64,000 bases of DNA from Marinobacter sp. HL-58 (GTDB taxonomy: Bacteria > Pseudomonadota > Gammaproteobacteria > Pseudomonadales > Oleiphilaceae), in the NCBI RefSeq assembly GCF_001314605.1, contig NZ_LIHP01000017.1, forward strand, positions 1 through 64,000. Reading direction: 5' to 3'. Shown here piece after piece: positions 24,929 through 34,227 of this stretch (position 1 is the first letter of the stretch; each line of letters opens with the position of its first letter). Under the pieces are notes generated by a model. It ran no database searches, was not told the origin of the DNA, and worked only from the letters and a program-made list of their open reading frames with translations. The translations under genes were made by a program, and so were the position numbers.

Positions 24929-26097
24929 TGGATATAGTGCTTCAGTGGCTGCTGCTCACGGTTGCGGTAGCTGCAGGTTGGTTTGTCGGGCGTATGGGCA
25001 ACAGCAGAGACCGCTCCAAAACGCCCATTTCGGATGAAGAATCGGTCAAGGATCGCCTGCAGTTTCTGTTTACCAACTATTCCGATCAGGCCGTTGAGAA
25101 CTTTGTTCAGTCCCTGGCGGTGAACAAGGAAACGGTGGGCCTGCACCTGTCTATCGGTGCGCATTTTCGCCACAAGGGCGAAACCGACCGGGCTATTCTT
25201 ATTCACCAGAACCTCCTGGCTCGACCTGAGCTGCCGCCGCGTTACTCCCAGCAGGTCACCTATGAGCTGGCCATTGACTACCTGAACGCGGGCCTGCTGG
25301 ACCGGGCCGAAGCCTTGCTTCATCAGCTGATGGGCGACCGCGAGTATGGTCGTAAAGCCTCACTGCAGCTTATCGAGCTTTACCAGCAGGAGAAAGAGTG
25401 GGGCAAGGCCGGCCAGGTGGCCAGAACCCTGACCACCGGCGACAATGACCCGGGCATGCACAAGATGCTGGCTTACATCACCTGTGAACTGGCTGAAGAT
25501 GCCCTCAAGCACGATGACCGCTGGATGGCGCAGAAACAGACCAGGGAAGCGCTGGAGTACGATGCGTCCTGCGTAAGGGCCACGTTCATCATGATGAAGC
25601 TTCTGGTTCGCCAGGGTAGTTACAAGGATGCGGCCAATCAGAGCCTGAAAGTGTTCGATCAGAATCCCGAGTTTGGCTCCGAAGCCGTGGACCGGTTAAT
25701 GAAGCTTGAGCGGGAACACGGTGATGTCGGGCGCCTGTCCAAAAAGCTGGGAAAATTCTACGAATCCTGGCCCAGCACCAGCCTGTTGCTGGCACTGGTG
25801 GAGTCGGTTGAACGCACCTCGGGGCGGATGGCGGCTATTGAATTGCTACGCCGCGAACTGGAGGTACGTCCCAGTGTGCGGGGGCTGTTACGCCTGGTGG
25901 AACTGGCCGGCTATGAAAAGGGCATGACTACCGACGAAGGCCGTCTGGTCAGCCGTATCGGCCACCTGATACTGGCCAACCGTCCGGTGTATCGCTGCGT
26001 TAACTGCGGCTTCTCGGGCCAGCAACTTCACTGGCTTTGCCCGAGCTGCAAGCAATGGGAAACCGTTCGCCCGATTCAGGGTGTGGAAGCCGAATAA
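24928..26097 (+). CDS. lapB: lipopolysaccharide assembly protein B
   Basis: This 389-aa protein has an N-terminal membrane helix (about 4-22), a long array of TPR repeats (about 45-340) and a C-terminal rubredoxin-like zinc site with CVNC and CPSC near residues 355-372. This matches LapB/YciM, the adaptor that couples LPS synthesis to transport and LpxC degradation. It is translationally coupled to lapA. Confidence 0.96.
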   Translation: MDIVLQWLLLTVAVAAGWFVGRMGNSRDRSKTPISDEESVKDRLQFLFTNYSDQAVENFVQSLAVNKETVGLHLSIGAHFRHKGETDRAILIHQNLLARPELPPRYSQQVTYELAIDYLNAGLLDRAEALLHQLMGDREYGRKASLQLIELYQQEKEWGKAGQVARTLTTGDNDPGMHKMLAYITCELAEDALKHDDRWMAQKQTREALEYDASCVRATFIMMKLLVRQGSYKDAANQSLKVFDQNPEFGSEAVDRLMKLEREHGDVGRLSKKLGKFYESWPSTSLLLALVESVERTSGRMAAIELLRRELEVRPSVRGLLRLVELAGYEKGMTTDEGRLVSRIGHLILANRPVYRCVNCGFSGQQLHWLCPSCKQWETVRPIQGVEAE

Positions 26098-26130
26098 TCC
26101 GATTACACGACATTCTGCAGGAAACTGACT

Positions 26131-26841
26131 GTGCAAACCCCCGATAACCCCCGAATCATTGTTGCCCTGGATTTCCCGTCAGACCAACCGGCCCTGGCGC
26201 TGGTTGACCAGCTGGACCCGTCGAAATGCCGTCTGAAAGTCGGCAAGGAGCTTTTTACTCGCTCCGGTCCCGGGCTGGTCCGGGATCTCCAGAACCGCGG
26301 ATTTGATGTGTTCCTGGATCTTAAATTCCACGATATTCCCAATACCACCTCTGCTGCAGTGGCGGCCGCAGCGGATCTGGGTGTGTGGATGGTGAACGTG
26401 CATGCATCGGGCGGTGAAAAGATGATGACGGCTTGCCGCGACCGCCTGGAAAGCTTTGGCAGGGACCGGCCGTTGCTGATCGCGGTTACCGTGCTGACCA
26501 GCATGGACGCGGCCGACCTTGCCGGCATCGGCATCACCGATTCCCCGGAGGCCCAGGTCTCGCGCCTGGCAACCCTGACCCGCAACTGCGGCCTGGACGG
26601 CGTAGTGTGCTCAGCACAGGAGGCCCCGGGCTTAAAAGCAGAGCAGGGCGCCGAGTTCAAGCTCGTCACCCCTGGCATCCGCCCGTTGTCCGCCGACAAG
26701 GGCGACCAGCAACGCATCATGACCCCCACGGATGCCATCAACGCCGGTTCTGACTACCTGGTCATCGGCCGACCGATAACCCAGGCGGCGGATCCTCTGG
26801 CTGCTCTGGAAGCTATTCATACTGAGGTGATTGGTCTCTAA
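26131..26841 (+). CDS. pyrF: orotidine 5'-phosphate decarboxylase
   Basis: This 236-aa TIM-barrel enzyme makes UMP from OMP. It has IIVALDFP near the start, the catalytic [10 protein letters not shown] loop, [18 protein letters not shown] and the phosphate-binding YLVIGRPI. The start is GTG at 26131 with CAGGAAAC upstream. Length fits the family (~235 aa). It follows lapB by 33 nt. Confidence 0.97.
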   Translation: MQTPDNPRIIVALDFPSDQPALALVDQLDPSKCRLKVGKELFTRSGPGLVRDLQNRGFDVFLDLKFHDIPNTTSAAVAAAADLGVWMVNVHASGGEKMMTACRDRLESFGRDRPLLIAVTVLTSMDAADLAGIGITDSPEAQVSRLATLTRNCGLDGVVCSAQEAPGLKAEQGAEFKLVTPGIRPLSADKGDQQRIMTPTDAINAGSDYLVIGRPITQAADPLAALEAIHTEVIGL

Positions 26842-26890
26842 ATCGTCTGTTCCTGGTTTAGTCTGGCCCTAGCCTGCTGGTTTGTTGCCT

Positions 26891-27000
26891 CGGTGCGGTG
26901 GGGGCGCCCTCACAAAAACCGCTTCGAGTACATCCATGTACGCTTGGGCTCCGCCATCCATGGCTCCGCACATTTTTGTGAGGGCGCCCCCACCGCACCG
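26891..27000 (+). repeat. variable-arm palindromic element, copy 1
   Basis: A perfect 28-bp inverted repeat (26891-26918 with 26973-27000) encloses a 54-nt core (26919-26972). The core holds two small hairpins: GTACAT-CC-ATGTAC and GCCAT-CC-ATGGC. The core reads in + orientation, 49 nt after the pyrF stop. The rest of the 26842-27293 gap holds a REP doublet, a GC hairpin (27170-27197) and a terminator. No protein-coding signal is seen there. Confidence 0.9.
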
Positions 27001-27034
27001 GTTTAAACATTTCAGATATCGCCGTAGGCATGAC

Positions 27035-27136
27035 GTAGGTCGGATTAGCGAAGCGTAATCCGACAAATGATGGCTCACTCACAAATCGAACGTGCCTATG
27101 GTTTGTCGGATTACGGCTTCGCCTAATCCGACCTAC
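27035..27136. repeat. REP-like doublet A
   Basis: Two inverted copies of a ~33-nt palindromic unit lie at 27035-27067 and 27102-27136. Each has GTAGGTCGGATTA, a GCGAAGC-type turn, TAATCCGACAAA and is itself a hairpin. The unit resembles REP sequences common in gammaproteobacteria, usually mobilised by a RAYT transposase, which is not present in this window. Confidence 0.88.
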
Positions 27137-27250
27137 ATCATTTGTCGCGATAACTCTAGAGGCCGGAATCGGCGGGGAAGGAAGTCCTACCCCGCCGTGG
27201 CACCACAGTGACCAGGCTGGGCCCGAAGCCAAATCAAAAGAACCAGAACG

Positions 27251-27285
27251 AAAAAAGCCGCCAATCCAGTGGACTAGCGGCTTTT
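27251..27285 (-). terminator. terminator downstream of tRNA-Asn
   Basis: On the minus strand, a stem of about 12 bp (27281-27257, GCCGC...GCGGC with agtcca/tggatt inside) is followed by six T residues (27256-27251). It sits 9 nt after the tRNA 3' end. Confidence 0.88.
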
Positions 27286-27293
27286 CGGAATAG

Positions 27294-27369
27294 TGGCTCC
27301 CCGAGCTGGGCTCGAACCAGCGACAAACGGATTAACAGTCCGTTGCTCTACCAACTGAGCTATCGGGGA
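27294..27369 (-). tRNA. tRNA-Asn (anticodon GTT)
   Basis: The 76-nt gene folds as a normal cloverleaf with encoded CCA. The acceptor stem is TCCCCGA/TCGGGGA, the D-arm contains GCTCAGTTGGTAGAGC, the anticodon loop is CTGTTAA and the T-arm contains GGTTCGAGCC. It is identical to the copy at 42332-42407. Confidence 0.97.
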
Positions 27370-27438
27370 ACGTCGTCTTGTGACGAGGCGCGTATATTAA
27401 GGTTACCCCACGGCCTCGTCAACCCCTTGCCAGAAATT

Positions 27439-28623
27439 TTAGCCGAGGGCCTTTTGCAAACGCTCAATGGCCTGCTTCAGTGTGTCCAGGCTGGTTGCGA
27501 AACTCAGGCGCATGTGGCCCGGAGCGCCGAAGGCGGAGCCTGGTACCAGGGCAACGCCTGCTTCTTTCAGCAGTTTCTCCGCGAACTCAACGTCGTTGCT
27601 GACGTCGGAATCCGCATCAATGGCCCCCTGGAAACTCGGGAACACATAGAAGGTACCGTCGCCATGCAGGCATTCAACGCCGGGCAGGGCGTTCAGGGCT
27701 TCCACCAGGTAGTCATGACGTTCCTTGAACGCGGTGACCATCTCCTGCACACAATCCTGCGGGCCGTCCAGGGCGGCTGTCGCGGCTGCCTGGGAAATGG
27801 ACGCCGGGTTGGAGGTGCTCTGGGACTGGATCTTCTTCATGGCACCGATGATCTTCGCCGGGCCTGCGGCATAGCCGATGCGCCAGCCGGTCATAGAGTA
27901 GGCCTTGGAAACGCCATTCAGCACGAAGGTGCGGTCATACAGCTCCGGAGTGGCGTTCAGGATGTTGCAGAACGGTTGGCCGGTCCACAGTATGGGCTCG
28001 TACATATCATCCGTGGCAATCATGATGTTCGGGTGCTTCTTCAGCACCTCGCCGATCGCCTTCAGCTCGTCCATGCTGTAGGCCATGCCACTTGGGTTGG
28101 ACGGGCTGTTGATCACGAATAGTCGGGTGCGCTCGGTAATGGCGTTTTCCAGCTGTTCCGGGGTGATCTTGAAGCGGGTTTCCGCGCCGGTTTCGATGAT
28201 CACCGGCTTGCCTTCGGCTACCAGCACCATGTCCGGGTAGGAGACCCAGTAGGGGGCCGGGATGATGGCTTCGTCACCCTTGTTCAGGGTGGCCAGGGCG
28301 AGGTTGAAAAAGCTCTGTTTGCCACCACTGGATACCAGTATCTGGTTGGCTTCGTAGTCCAGGCCGTTGTCCCGTTTGAACTTCGCGATGATCGCCTTCT
28401 TGAGGGCGGGCGTACCATCCACGGCAGTGTATTTGGTCTGGCCGTTGTTGATGGCCTCAATGGCTGCCTGTTTGATGTGGTCCGGTGTGTCGAAGTCCGG
28501 CTCGCCGGCGCCAAGGCCGATGATATCCTGGCCGGCCGCGCGCAATTCCGCCGCCTTGTTGGTAACCGCGAGGGTGGGAGATGGCTTGATTGCCTGTACT
28601 CGGCTGGAAAGTTGAAGGTCCAA
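27439..28623 (-). CDS. aspC: aspartate aminotransferase family enzyme (class I, 1-gamma type)
   Basis: This 394-aa PLP aminotransferase has LGAGEPDFDTP, YTAVDGTPALKKAI, NSPSNPSGM and the PLP-lysine Lys240 in LNGVSKAYSMTGWRIGY, typical of AspB/AAT subgroup 1-gamma. It transfers amino groups between aspartate and 2-oxoglutarate, and some relatives accept prephenate. It is divergent from uvrB and ends 70 nt before the tRNA-Asn gene. Substrate range is not decided by sequence. Confidence 0.92.
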   Translation of the reverse strand: MDLQLSSRVQAIKPSPTLAVTNKAAELRAAGQDIIGLGAGEPDFDTPDHIKQAAIEAINNGQTKYTAVDGTPALKKAIIAKFKRDNGLDYEANQILVSSGGKQSFFNLALATLNKGDEAIIPAPYWVSYPDMVLVAEGKPVIIETGAETRFKITPEQLENAITERTRLFVINSPSNPSGMAYSMDELKAIGEVLKKHPNIMIATDDMYEPILWTGQPFCNILNATPELYDRTFVLNGVSKAYSMTGWRIGYAAGPAKIIGAMKKIQSQSTSNPASISQAAATAALDGPQDCVQEMVTAFKERHDYLVEALNALPGVECLHGDGTFYVFPSFQGAIDADSDVSNDVEFAEKLLKEAGVALVPGSAFGAPGHMRLSFATSLDTLKQAIERLQKALG

Positions 28624-28786
28624 ACTTGCGCTCCTTAAAGCTGCGTCTGATAGGTATCCGGCGGCCAGGGGGTAGTGGTTTTCACCAGTATCGGGCCGCC
28701 TTGAATGGCACAGATGGTATCATGAAGCTTGCGTGACGATAAGTTTCTCTGCAGATTGCAACCTTTGCCATTGGCACTTTAACTCA

Positions 28787-28802
28787 CTGTCCAACTCGAC
28801 AT
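28787..28802 (+). promoter_or_regulatory. weak LexA-box candidate upstream of uvrB
   Basis: CTGT-N8-ACAT matches the SOS box CTGT-N8-ACAG except at the last base, and the N8 is not AT-rich. It lies 27-42 nt before the likely uvrB start. uvrB is often SOS-controlled, so this deserves mention only as a candidate. Confidence 0.3.
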
Positions 28803-28829
28803 TGAATGAACGGAGGACATCCCCCGACT

Positions 28830-30893
28830 ATGGCCACTTCAGAAACCGGCGCGCTCATGAAAGACGGTGCGTTCAAGGTGGATTCCCCGTTTCAGCCTGC
28901 CGGGGATCAGCCCAAAGCGATTGAAGAACTGGTGGATGGTATTCACTCGGGCCTGGCGCACCAGACCCTGCTGGGGGTTACGGGCTCGGGCAAGACCTTC
29001 ACCATCGCCAATGTCATCCAGCAGGTGCAGCGGCCAACCATCATCATGGCCCATAACAAGACCCTGGCGGCCCAGTTGTACGGGGAGTTCCGGGAGTTCT
29101 TTCCGGACAATGCCGTGGAATACTTCGTTTCCTATTACGACTACTATCAGCCGGAAGCCTATGTACCGTCTTCCGATACCTTTATCGAGAAAGACGCCTC
29201 CATCAACGAGCATATCGAGCAGATGCGCCTGTCTGCCACCAAGGCGTTACTCGAGCGCCCGGACGCCATCATCGTGGCCACGGTATCTTCTATCTATGGT
29301 CTGGGTGATCCCCAGTCCTACCTGAAAATGATGCTGCACCTGGACCGGGGCGACCAGATCGACCAGCGCTACATTCTCCGCCGCCTGGCCGAGTTGCAGT
29401 ACACCCGCAACGATGTGGAATTCCACCGGGCCAATTACCGGGTGCGTGGCGATGTGATCGACGTGTTCCCGGCGGAATCCGAGAAAGAGGCCATTCGCAT
29501 CGAGCTGTTTGACGACGAAGTGGAAAACCTGAGTTACTTCGACCCGCTCACGGGCGAAGTCCTGCGCCGGGTTCCCCGGGTCACCATCTATCCCAAGTCC
29601 CACTACGTCACGCCCCGGCAGACGGTGCTGGATGCGGTCGAGCACATCAAGGTGGAGCTGGACAGCCGCCTGCAGCAGTTGCGGGACAACAACCGGTTGG
29701 TGGAAGCCCAGCGTCTGGAGGAGCGTACCCGCTACGACATCGAGATGATGCTGGAGCTGGGTTACTGCAACGGCATCGAGAACTACTCCCGCTACCTCTC
29801 AGGTCGTCAGCCGGGAGAGGCACCGCCCACGCTGTTTGACTACCTGCCGCCCAACGCGCTGCTGGTGGTGGACGAATCCCACGTCACCATTCCCCAGATC
29901 GGCGCCATGTACAAGGGCGACCGCTCCCGCAAGGAGACCCTGGTGGAATACGGCTTCCGGTTGCCATCGGCCCTGGACAACCGGCCCATGCGATTTGACG
30001 AGTGGGAACGGATTGCACCACAGATGCTGTTCGTCTCCGCCACCCCTGGCAATTACGAAGCGGAACATTCAGGGCAGGTGGTGGAGCAGGTGGTCCGGCC
30101 CACCGGCCTGCTGGACCCGGAAATCGAAGTGCGACCGGCCTCCACCCAGGTGGACGACCTGCTCTCGGAAATCCGTCTGCGCACGAATGTGAACGAAAGG
30201 GTGCTGGTCACTACCCTGACCAAGCGTATGGCGGAAGATCTCACGGACTTCCTGATGGAGCACGACATCCGCGTGCGTTACCTGCACTCGGACATCGATA
30301 CAGTCGAGCGGGTGGAAATCATCCGGGACCTGCGCAGGGGGGAGTTTGATGTTCTGGTGGGCATCAACCTGCTGCGTGAGGGCCTGGATATGCCGGAAGT
30401 GTCTCTTGTGTCTATTCTGGATGCCGACAAGGAAGGCTTCCTGCGTTCCGAGCGCTCTCTCATCCAGACCATCGGCCGTGCGGCTCGTAACCTCCATGGC
30501 AAGGCTATTCTGTACGGCGACCGTATCACCGGCTCCATGCAGCGGGCCATTGACGAAACCGAACGCCGCCGGGCGAAGCAGACGGCCCATAACGAAGAGC
30601 ACGGTATTACGCCCCAGGGCCTGAACAAGAAGATTGCCGATATCATGGAAGGCGCCGGTGGCGGCAGCGGCCGCGGTCGCCGCAAGGCAGAGCGCCCGGG
30701 CGAGAAGGCCGCCGAGGAAGCGGAGCGTTACCGCGCGAAGACTGGCAACCGCTCTCCGGAGGAGATTCTCAAGGAGATCACCCGCCTGGAAGACGACATG
30801 TACAAGGCCGCCGCCGACCTGGATTTTGAGACGGCTGCGCGGTTACGGGATGATATTTCGGAGCTTAAAGAGGCGGCTTTGCGGACTGGCTAA
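28830..30893 (+). CDS. uvrB: excinuclease ABC subunit B
   Basis: This 687-aa helicase-like protein of nucleotide excision repair has Walker A GVTGSGKT (about 49-56), the beta-hairpin region [16 protein letters not shown], the DESH motif, the C-terminal helicase motifs ([21 protein letters not shown]) and a UVR domain at the end ([21 protein letters not shown]). Start choice is uncertain: ATG at 28830 follows GGAGG by 13 nt, ATG 28806 lacks a site, and ATG 28857 best matches E. coli UvrB length (673 aa). Confidence 0.97.
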   Translation: MATSETGALMKDGAFKVDSPFQPAGDQPKAIEELVDGIHSGLAHQTLLGVTGSGKTFTIANVIQQVQRPTIIMAHNKTLAAQLYGEFREFFPDNAVEYFVSYYDYYQPEAYVPSSDTFIEKDASINEHIEQMRLSATKALLERPDAIIVATVSSIYGLGDPQSYLKMMLHLDRGDQIDQRYILRRLAELQYTRNDVEFHRANYRVRGDVIDVFPAESEKEAIRIELFDDEVENLSYFDPLTGEVLRRVPRVTIYPKSHYVTPRQTVLDAVEHIKVELDSRLQQLRDNNRLVEAQRLEERTRYDIEMMLELGYCNGIENYSRYLSGRQPGEAPPTLFDYLPPNALLVVDESHVTIPQIGAMYKGDRSRKETLVEYGFRLPSALDNRPMRFDEWERIAPQMLFVSATPGNYEAEHSGQVVEQVVRPTGLLDPEIEVRPASTQVDDLLSEIRLRTNVNERVLVTTLTKRMAEDLTDFLMEHDIRVRYLHSDIDTVERVEIIRDLRRGEFDVLVGINLLREGLDMPEVSLVSILDADKEGFLRSERSLIQTIGRAARNLHGKAILYGDRITGSMQRAIDETERRRAKQTAHNEEHGITPQGLNKKIADIMEGAGGGSGRGRRKAERPGEKAAEEAERYRAKTGNRSPEEILKEITRLEDDMYKAAADLDFETAARLRDDISELKEAALRTG

Positions 30894-30931
30894 TTCGTGC
30901 CTATGTAGCCTGTTGCTTATGTGGCTTCGCC

Positions 30932-31032
30932 CTGCCGGGCACCCCTTGCAAAACACGCCCGTGAATACGTCCCTGTAGGGCTCGGTCGCGCCATCCCTGG
31001 CGCTCCACGGTTTTGCAAGGGGTGCCCGGCAG
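30932..31032 (+). repeat. variable-arm palindromic element, copy 2
   Basis: A perfect 23-bp inverted repeat (30932-30954 with 31010-31032) encloses a 55-nt core (30955-31009) with the hairpin GCGCCA-TCCC-TGGCGC. The core reads + and begins 38 nt after the uvrB stop. The 30894-31368 gap contains only this element, REP doublet B and copy 3. Confidence 0.9.
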
Positions 31033-31082
31033 TGCTTGTTCCAACATCGGAGTTATCGCCTTGGGTGCACTGCTTGGTTCAC

Positions 31083-31184
31083 GTAGGTCGGATTAGGCGA
31101 AGCCGTAATCCGACAAATGGTGGTCCACGAAAAGACTAAACGTGCCTACGGATTGTCGGATTACGCTTCGCTAATCCGACCTAC
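31083..31184. repeat. REP-like doublet B
   Basis: Two inverted units lie at 31083-31117 and 31153-31184, with the same GTCGGATTA...TAATCCGAC palindrome as doublet A. The turn is GGCGAAGCC in the first and GCGAAGC-type in the second. The doublet lies exactly between copies 2 and 3 of the variable-arm element. Confidence 0.88.
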
Positions 31185-31226
31185 GTTTATCGGCCTTAAC
31201 CATCGCGATATCCCCAATGTGCAAAC

Positions 31227-31337
31227 GCACGAGACGGGGGAACCTGTTCAGGAACGTGGAGCGCCAGGGATGGCGCGACCGAGCCCTACATGGACGTATT
31301 CACGGGCGTTTCCTGAACAGGTTCCCCCGCCTCGTGC
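31227..31337 (-). repeat. variable-arm palindromic element, copy 3
   Basis: A 28-bp inverted repeat with one mismatch (31227-31254 with 31310-31337) encloses a 55-nt core (31255-31309). Read on the minus strand, the core is identical to copy 2 at 54 of 55 positions, yet the outer arms are unrelated to those of copy 2. It lies 31 nt after the stop of the minus-strand gene at 31369-32487, in that gene's orientation. Confidence 0.9.
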
Positions 31338-31368
31338 AGCCCGGCAACTCGCAGGCTACTAAGGCAGA

Positions 31369-32487
31369 CTACGCACCACGCTTGGGCCCAACAATAACCG
31401 CCGCCTGCAAAGGCTGGTTCTTGCCATAGCGGGACATGCGGTCGAAGACGCGGCGGTCCACCGGGAGGTACTGCTTGTCGGCGACGGTTTCGCCGATGTC
31501 GGTGTCGATCTCCGGGTCGTGGAGGTAGACAAACTGGTCGTCAATGGCGCAGACAGTGACCCAGTGGGGCACGCGGCTGCGGTTCAGTTGCCAGGTGCTG
31601 ATCAGGATCACCGGAACACGGCCATCGTGGAGTGCCGCCTGAAGGCCGTCCAGGGTCAGCGGGTCGTGGTGGAGTTCGATGCCGGTCTGGCCGATATCAT
31701 GCAGGAAACCCTCGTGCACCAGTTCCAGTACCCGTTTCTTGTCGTCATTGCGAACCGTGTCCTTGAACAGAGCCCCTTCCTTGCTGATATAGGCGCTGGC
31801 ATGGAAACCCCGGTGCCAGGCGGCCAGCGCCAGGCCGTGGGGGCCGCAGCCGCCGTGGCCGGCGAGCATGAAGATGGTGGTGGCTTCGCGCCAGAGTTTC
31901 AGTTCTTCCAGGGTGGTCATGGGCTGCTGTTCATCCAGCGTGGCCATTGCCATGATCAGGGCGGCCGGGCCGCAGGAGAATTCGGTGGTCTGGGGGTAGT
32001 AGGGCACGGCGGGGAATTCCCGTGACGGGGCGTAGTAGAGGATACGCCGCTCGAAGCGCAGGGCAGTGCCGTGGTCTTCGTAGTAGTCCCGGTAGGTGCC
32101 GAACTGGCGATAGCCCAGGCGTCGGTACAGGCGGATGGCAGCTGCGTTGTCTTCCCGAACTTCCAGGCGCATCACGATACGGCCGGCGTCGGCCGCGGCG
32201 GTTTCGGCCTCGCGAACCAGTTGCTCGCCAATGTTACGGCCCCGCTCTGATGGTGCCACGGCAATGGAATAGATTCGTGCCAGCCTGGTAGCTGCACTCA
32301 TCAGCACCAGGCAGTAACCGACCAGTTCCTCTCCATCCACCGCAACAATCAGCCTGTCACGGGGCATGTCCAGAAAGCGGCGGAAGCTGCGTCGGGAAAT
32401 CCGGTCTTCACTGAAGCAGCGATTTTCCAGTTTTACCAGAGCATCCAGGTCTTCACTGGTGGCGTGACGGAATCGAAGTGCTGTCAT
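31369..32487 (-). CDS. GNAT acetyltransferase fused to a C39-like peptidase
   Basis: This 372-aa protein has an N-terminal GNAT domain (about 1-150; IAVAPSERGRNIGEQLV, NAAAIRLYRRLGY) and a C-terminal papain-like C39 domain (about 165-372). The C39 part shows the nucleophile Cys in TEFSCGPAALIMA, the His in VPHWVTVCAIDD and the Asp in YLHDPE. Such GNAT-C39 proteins are known next to RimK-like ligases, as here (divergent, 240 nt away). This suggests a peptide-modification pathway with one enzyme adding and another trimming or capping residues. ATG at 32487 fits the GNAT start (MTALRFRHAT). Confidence 0.87.
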   Translation of the reverse strand: MTALRFRHATSEDLDALVKLENRCFSEDRISRRSFRRFLDMPRDRLIVAVDGEELVGYCLVLMSAATRLARIYSIAVAPSERGRNIGEQLVREAETAAADAGRIVMRLEVREDNAAAIRLYRRLGYRQFGTYRDYYEDHGTALRFERRILYYAPSREFPAVPYYPQTTEFSCGPAALIMAMATLDEQQPMTTLEELKLWREATTIFMLAGHGGCGPHGLALAAWHRGFHASAYISKEGALFKDTVRNDDKKRVLELVHEGFLHDIGQTGIELHHDPLTLDGLQAALHDGRVPVILISTWQLNRSRVPHWVTVCAIDDQFVYLHDPEIDTDIGETVADKQYLPVDRRVFDRMSRYGKNQPLQAAVIVGPKRGA

Positions 32488-32727
32488 GGTTAAAGGCTCT
32501 GGATAACGCAAAAGTGGCGGCTTGGCCGGATTCATTGGTGGCGGCTATTATGAGTGAGTGCCGACCTCGCCGGAAGCAGGCAAACATGAGTAAAAGCACG
32601 CATTTGCTGCTAATTGTAGACCAGTGCTTTCCGGCGTATGGTTGCGACATTCAGCAGGCGTCGCCATTACGGAGTCGTCCTGTTATTCATCTGTTATCCG
32701 GCTTCGCTTCAAGGAGGAGCGCCGCTG

Positions 32728-34227
32728 ATGTCACGTTTACTGATTGTTGTTGACCGGGCCAGGGACTGGGCACCTTATTACCCCAGCGAAGATGTGCTGA
32801 CATTTGATCAGTATCTTCAGTTTACCGCGCCGGCCTCCAGCCGGGTACGGGTTATTAACCTGTGCCAGAGTGCCCGTTACCTCAGCCGGGGCTATTATTG
32901 CTCGTTACTGGCCGAGGCCCGTGGCCACCATGTTGTCCCCTCGGTCATGACACTGAATGATCTCAGCCGCAAGGGGCTGTTCTCCCTGCAGCTGGATGAA
33001 CTGGATGACAGCGTCATTAACTGGCTTGAGGCTTCGGCCTCCGAAATCGAGCCTGCCGGAGACAACAGCCATGCCACTCATGAAGTGCGCATCCGTACCT
33101 ACTTCGGCCAGGCGGCCCACGCCGACCTGAAGCCGGTTGCACGGGCGCTGTTTGACCGTTTTCCGTGCCCGATTCTCGAGGTTGTGTTCCGGCGGCGTAA
33201 AACCTGGCAGATCGCTTCCATGAAGCCCGGCTGTCCGGCCGACCTGAAGGGGAAGGAGCAGGACGATTTTGCCGCGGCGTTTGACCGGTTCAGCAGCATG
33301 GTCTGGCGCAAGCCCCGTACCCGTCGCCGCTATCGCTTTGATCTGGCGATGCTGGTGAACGAGGAAGAAGAGATGCCACCGAGCGACAAGGAGGCGCTGG
33401 GCAAATTCGAGAAGGCCGGCCGTAAGCTTGGTATCAACGTTGAGCAGATCAACCGGCGCGATTATATGCGGCTGCCGGAGTACGACGGCCTGTTTATTCG
33501 CGAGACCACGGCCATCGACCATCACACCTACCGTTTTGCCCGTAAGGCTGAAGCCGAGGGGATGGTGGTGATTGATGACCCCGTGTCCATCCTGCGTTGC
33601 ACGAACAAAGTGTATCTGGCGGATCTTCTGAAAAATAACAAGATCCCGACCCCCAGAACCCTGATCCTCTCCAAGGACCAGAAGGACAGCGCCGAGCAGG
33701 TCATCCGTGAGCTTGGCTTTCCGGCGGTTATCAAGATCCCGGACGGTGCCTTCTCAAGGGGGATTACCAAGGCAGAGGATGAAAAGACATTGCGCGCGGG
33801 CCTGAAGGAGCTGTTCAAGCAGTCTGCGCTGGTGCTGGCCCAGGAATACCTTTACACCGACTATGACTGGCGTATTGGTGTGCTCGGCGGCCGTGCCATC
33901 TATGCCTGCAAGTATTTCATGGTTCAGGGACACTGGCAGATCTACCAGCACGGTGGTGCCGAAGTGGACAGTGGCGGCTTTGAGACCATGCCTACCTACG
34001 AGGTTCCGAGGAACGTGATTCAGGCGGCCCTGAACGCCACCCGGCTGATCGGTAACGGGTTATACGGTGTGGATATCAAGCAGTCCGGTAACCGGGTGGC
34101 GGTGATTGAGGTGAACGACAACCCCAGCATTGATGCCGGTGTGGAAGACCGCTTCCTGGGAGGCGAGTTGTACACGCTGATCATGCAGGAATTCCTGTCC
34201 CGCATGGAAGACAATCGCCGCCGTTAG
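32728..34227 (+). CDS. RimK-family ATP-grasp ligase
   Basis: This 499-aa protein has an uncharacterised N-terminal domain (about 1-200, SRLLIVVDRARDWAPYYPSED) and a RimK-like ATP-grasp domain (about 270-495; PTPRTLILSKDQ, GFPAVIKIPDGAFSRGI, VLAQEYLYTDYDWRIGVLGG and the metal-binding VIEVNDNPSIDAGVED). ATP-grasp ligases of this type join amino acids to a carboxylate through an acyl-phosphate. It is longer than E. coli RimK (300 aa) and not an S6-modifying orthologue by layout. AAGGAGGAG lies upstream of ATG 32728. The stop overlaps the convergent CDF gene. Confidence 0.88.
   Translation: MSRLLIVVDRARDWAPYYPSEDVLTFDQYLQFTAPASSRVRVINLCQSARYLSRGYYCSLLAEARGHHVVPSVMTLNDLSRKGLFSLQLDELDDSVINWLEASASEIEPAGDNSHATHEVRIRTYFGQAAHADLKPVARALFDRFPCPILEVVFRRRKTWQIASMKPGCPADLKGKEQDDFAAAFDRFSSMVWRKPRTRRRYRFDLAMLVNEEEEMPPSDKEALGKFEKAGRKLGINVEQINRRDYMRLPEYDGLFIRETTAIDHHTYRFARKAEAEGMVVIDDPVSILRCTNKVYLADLLKNNKIPTPRTLILSKDQKDSAEQVIRELGFPAVIKIPDGAFSRGITKAEDEKTLRAGLKELFKQSALVLAQEYLYTDYDWRIGVLGGRAIYACKYFMVQGHWQIYQHGGAEVDSGGFETMPTYEVPRNVIQAALNATRLIGNGLYGVDIKQSGNRVAVIEVNDNPSIDAGVEDRFLGGELYTLIMQEFLSRMEDNRRR

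Noticed and set aside
26858..27232. Open frames inside the pyrF-tRNA gap
   Set aside because: They are made of the palindromic repeats and have no coding features.
27035..31184. CRISPR array
   Set aside because: The repeats are paired palindromes with no regular spacer pattern and no cas genes.
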